A DNA stretch of 38,310 bases from Caldifarciminota bacterium (GTDB lineage: Bacteria > Hydrothermota > Hydrothermia > WGAB01), in the NCBI GenBank assembly GCA_027069855.1, contig JALXEF010000149.1, forward strand, positions 1 to 38,310, given 5' to 3'. The position numbers were made by a program, and so were the translations under genes. Below, in pieces: positions 35,947 to 38,310 of this stretch. The notes under the pieces were generated by a model. That model saw only the letters and a program-made list of their open reading frames with translations, was not told the origin of the DNA and did no database searches. How positions within the stretch are numbered: the stretch's first letter is position 1; every line of letters starts with the position of its first letter.

Positions 35947-37653
35947 TCAACGGATCACCACGATCCGCCGGCTCACGGGGTTCTTCGGGCCCTCCAACCG
36001 CAGCCAGTACACCCCCGAGGGGTAGCCTGAAAGGTGGAGACGCCTCTTCTGTGTCGACGGGGCTCCCGCTACGGACCACCGGCCCACCCTGCGCCCGGTG
36101 GCATCGTACAGTGTCAATAGGCCGACGCCGTGGTCCGACAACTGGTACATCACCTGTACCTCCCCTTTGGTGATCTGCGGGACCACCCGAAACAGGGCCG
36201 CTTCCGGTCCCGCGCCCTCTGCCACCGCCACCGGGGCCTGGGGCAACTCATAGGCTCCGATGTCCACCACCGCCACATTGTCGCCGTCACCGTCTCGTGG
36301 TCGCGTGATCCCATCAAAATCCAGGGCCGCCGGGGTAGCGGGGTCACCGGCATCCACACAGGGGCTCAACGGCAGGGTGTCCAGGCGGAAGTCCAGCGCC
36401 AGTGTGTCGCGGAGCAGAGGATTGGTGTCCAGGGAATGGGCGTCCTGGCCGGTACCACTCTGATACGCCGCAAAGGTGGTGTACTCCGTGTTGTTCCAGA
36501 CGAACAGGCTGGCATGGGGCTCGCTGCTGGGTTTCCAGCAGTTGTAGTCCAGGGTGTTGTTGACATTGCCGCCCCACGAGGTGAGTAGGATCCCCTGGGG
36601 GCCGGCATACACGATGTTGTTCCGCACCAGGTTGTCGGAGGCGTACTGGATCACCACTTCGCCATCGCCGTCCGCCAGCACCTGGTTCTTGAACAGGGTG
36701 TTGTTCTCAAACACGCAGTTCTGCACCCGGCCCGCCGAGGCGTCGTACCCTCCGAAGATCAGGCCCGGTTTGTCGTTGTAGTAAATGAGGTTGGCGCGGA
36801 CGGTACAGGCCTCGGCCACATAACCGGCGTTTTCACAGCCCACCTCGATGCCCATGTCGCAGTGGTGAACCCGGTTCTGCTCCACCACCACCTGCTGGGC
36901 GCCATCTATGTAAATCCCCGCAGCGTATCCACCGCCGTAACTGGCCCGGGCGTTGTACACCTCGTTGCCCCGAATCACACCGCGCTTGGCTACCTTTCCG
37001 GCCACCTCGCCGCCGATGGCGTCGATCCCGATGTTGTCCACATCATGGATCAGGTTGTTCTGGATCACGAAGTCAAACACATTGCCGTTGACCACCAGGG
37101 CTTCGCTCTCTGCAGGATAACAGTCGTGGATATGGTTGCCCTCAATCGTGATGTGGGTCACGCTGTCGTTCACATGGGCATACACGGTGATCCCCATGCC
37201 GTCCGGCCCCTTCATGTTGTAGATCTCGTTGTTGCGGATCTCAATGTAATCGCCCGCATCTTCCACGAAGATGCCGCTTGCCAGGGTGTCGTTGCGGATG
37301 GTGAACCCCTCAATCTTGATGTAGTCCTGGCTGTTGATGTAGATCATGTGCTCGCCCGGTGTGCCGCCGGTGCCGTCAAGAATGGGGGTCTCGCCGGGAT
37401 AAGCGGTGAACACGATGTACTGGCCGGGTGCGCCGCTCACATTGATCTGCACCTGCTCGTAGTACACACCGTCCCGCACAAACACCGTGTCCCCCGGCCC
37501 CGCCTCGTCGGCCGCCTTCTGGATTGTGGCCCAGGGCTGATCGATGGTCCCGGGGTTGTCGTCGTCGCCCGAAGGCGACACATAGTAGTTCGTGGCCAGG
37601 GCTCCGGTTACCATCAGGAGCCCGATTCCCACATAACCAACCCATCGCCGCAT
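35947..37653 (-). CDS. secreted right-handed parallel beta-helix protein with T9SS-type C-terminal tail
   Basis: 568 aa; signal peptide; NYYVSPSGDDDNPGTIDQPWATIQKAADEAGPGDTVFVRDGVYYEQV (DUF1565-like), repeated NxIHD/NxVYN turns; C-terminal LTLYDATGRRVGRW...YPSGVYWLRLEGPKNPVSRRIVVIR. Confidence 0.87.
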   Translation of the reverse strand: MRRWVGYVGIGLLMVTGALATNYYVSPSGDDDNPGTIDQPWATIQKAADEAGPGDTVFVRDGVYYEQVQINVSGAPGQYIVFTAYPGETPILDGTGGTPGEHMIYINSQDYIKIEGFTIRNDTLASGIFVEDAGDYIEIRNNEIYNMKGPDGMGITVYAHVNDSVTHITIEGNHIHDCYPAESEALVVNGNVFDFVIQNNLIHDVDNIGIDAIGGEVAGKVAKRGVIRGNEVYNARASYGGGYAAGIYIDGAQQVVVEQNRVHHCDMGIEVGCENAGYVAEACTVRANLIYYNDKPGLIFGGYDASAGRVQNCVFENNTLFKNQVLADGDGEVVIQYASDNLVRNNIVYAGPQGILLTSWGGNVNNTLDYNCWKPSSEPHASLFVWNNTEYTTFAAYQSGTGQDAHSLDTNPLLRDTLALDFRLDTLPLSPCVDAGDPATPAALDFDGITRPRDGDGDNVAVVDIGAYELPQAPVAVAEGAGPEAALFRVVPQITKGEVQVMYQLSDHGVGLLTLYDATGRRVGRWSVAGAPSTQKRRLHLSGYPSGVYWLRLEGPKNPVSRRIVVIR

Positions 37654-37669
37654 CGGAACCTCCCTGTTC

Positions 37670-37687
37670 TGTTAGTGCCCACTAACA
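37670..37687. promoter_or_regulatory. palindromic operator-like site TGTTAGTG-CC-CACTAACA
   Basis: 8-bp perfect inverted arms with 2-bp spacer, about 17 bp upstream of the beta-helix gene start and next to a TATTCT -10-like hexamer (minus strand). Confidence 0.5.
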
Positions 37688-37935
37688 AAGCAGAATACAC
37701 CCCCGGGGCGCCTTGCTCAATGTCTCCTTAAAGAACTATCTTGGCCTGCGAAGTAGAACCTGTTGGGTTCACCGTAAAGGTTCGTGCGGGTTTTGGCGCG
37801 TCGTGCCCTGGTATTACCTTGGAATCACTGCCAGGGAGGACCTGGAGTCCGAAACCCCTCCTGGAAGAAGAGCCCATCCGAAATTCGGGATCCATTGCTG
37901 ATGCATTGTGCTCCAATACCTCTCCCCTCAGGGTA

Positions 37936-38100
37936 CTGATGTGCGATAACCCCTTGTGGTTCAATAACTTCCTCCCTCTCAGGAGCGGAGCGTTTCTGAG
38001 TCCCTGCTCACCAACAACTTTCTCTCCCTCTCGGGGCTGATTTACTCGGGGCTGATTTACGCCAACCCCTTGTGGCTCAACAACATCCTCCCCTCAGGGG
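37936..38100. repeat. degenerate tandem repeat units (CTGATNTNCGNNAACCCCTTGTGGYTCAAYAAC...CTCAGG)
   Basis: Units at 37936 and 38052 align closely over about 47 bp, with partial units at 37997 and 38037. Confidence 0.65.
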
Positions 38101-38222
38101 GAGGATTGAGGTGGGGGTGCTCCGCAGAAGCCGCTACAGCGGCGACGGCCGGTTCTTGGAGTGCGGTGCCTCGGCACCGCTTTGAACCCCTCCCCTCAAT
38201 CCCCTCCCGCCAGGGGCGGGGA
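38084..38222. repeat. inverted pair of REP-like hairpin elements flanking two further hairpins
   Basis: Copy 1 (38084-38121) CCTCCCCTCAGGGGGAGGATTGAGGTGGGGGTG; copy 2, inverted (38184-38222), reverse complement CCCCGCCCCTGGCGGGAGGGGATTGAGGGGAGGGGTTC; between them GCCGCTACAGCGGC (38130-38143) and GCGGTGCCTCGGCACCGC (38163-38180). Confidence 0.7.
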
Positions 38223-38305
38223 CGATTTGGTGTCTGTGTCGTCCTGGTATATGTTTACACTCTGGAGGGGGGAACTCCCAGGAGATCGTGAAGGAGGTGT
38301 AGGTC

Positions 38306-38310
38306 GTGGA
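38306..38310 (+). CDS. possible start of a gene truncated by the window edge
   Basis: AAGGAGGTG (38291-38299) followed 6 nt later by GTG at 38306. Only a ribosome-binding-site argument. Confidence 0.3.

Noticed and set aside
37741-38040. 99-aa plus-strand ORF in the right-end intergenic region
   Set aside because: Runs through degenerate repeats, no SD, no recognisable motif; more likely non-coding.
1-38310. CRISPR array, prophage, transposase or integrase
   Set aside because: No regularly spaced identical repeats, cas genes, phage structural genes or transposase motifs seen in either strand.

Overview
The window is a GC-rich, gene-dense bacterial chromosome segment with no phage, transposase or CRISPR signal. 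It appears to be from a Gram-negative-type organism, given outer-membrane-like barrels, a LolA-like protein and T9SS-type C-terminal tails. From left to right I read: (1) a minus-strand cluster of seven genes (epimerase, GT4, WbaP-type sugar-phosphate transferase, MPG phosphatase-like HAD, beta-barrel, LolA-like, FtsX-type permease); (2) a minus-strand block plsY-thiolase-etfB-etfA-tig-clpP-clpX-lon-hflX-GT2 ending at a clear intrinsic terminator; (3) a plus-strand VCBS/FG-GAP secreted protein; (4) a compact plus-strand block tRNA-Leu(CAA)-glmS-yicC-gmk-tRNA-Phe(GAA)-mutY-tandem ThyX-like-SAM methyltransferase-glcD; (5) a convergent minus-strand block with two T9SS-tailed secreted proteins, prfB (programmed +1 frameshift reconstructed by hand), an outer-membrane protein, ktrB/ktrA, a TPR protein and a bacterial Trm1; (6) a non-coding, hairpin-rich, repeat-bearing region at the right end. 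Most worth follow-up: a tandem ThyX-like protein with altered catalytic motifs next to a coupled methyltransferase, tRNAs embedded in a compact operon, Trm1 in a bacterium, the prfB frameshift site with a possible leaderless start, a perfect 30-bp nested palindrome, and a REP-like inverted pair. All family calls come from reading motifs by eye; no database search was run.
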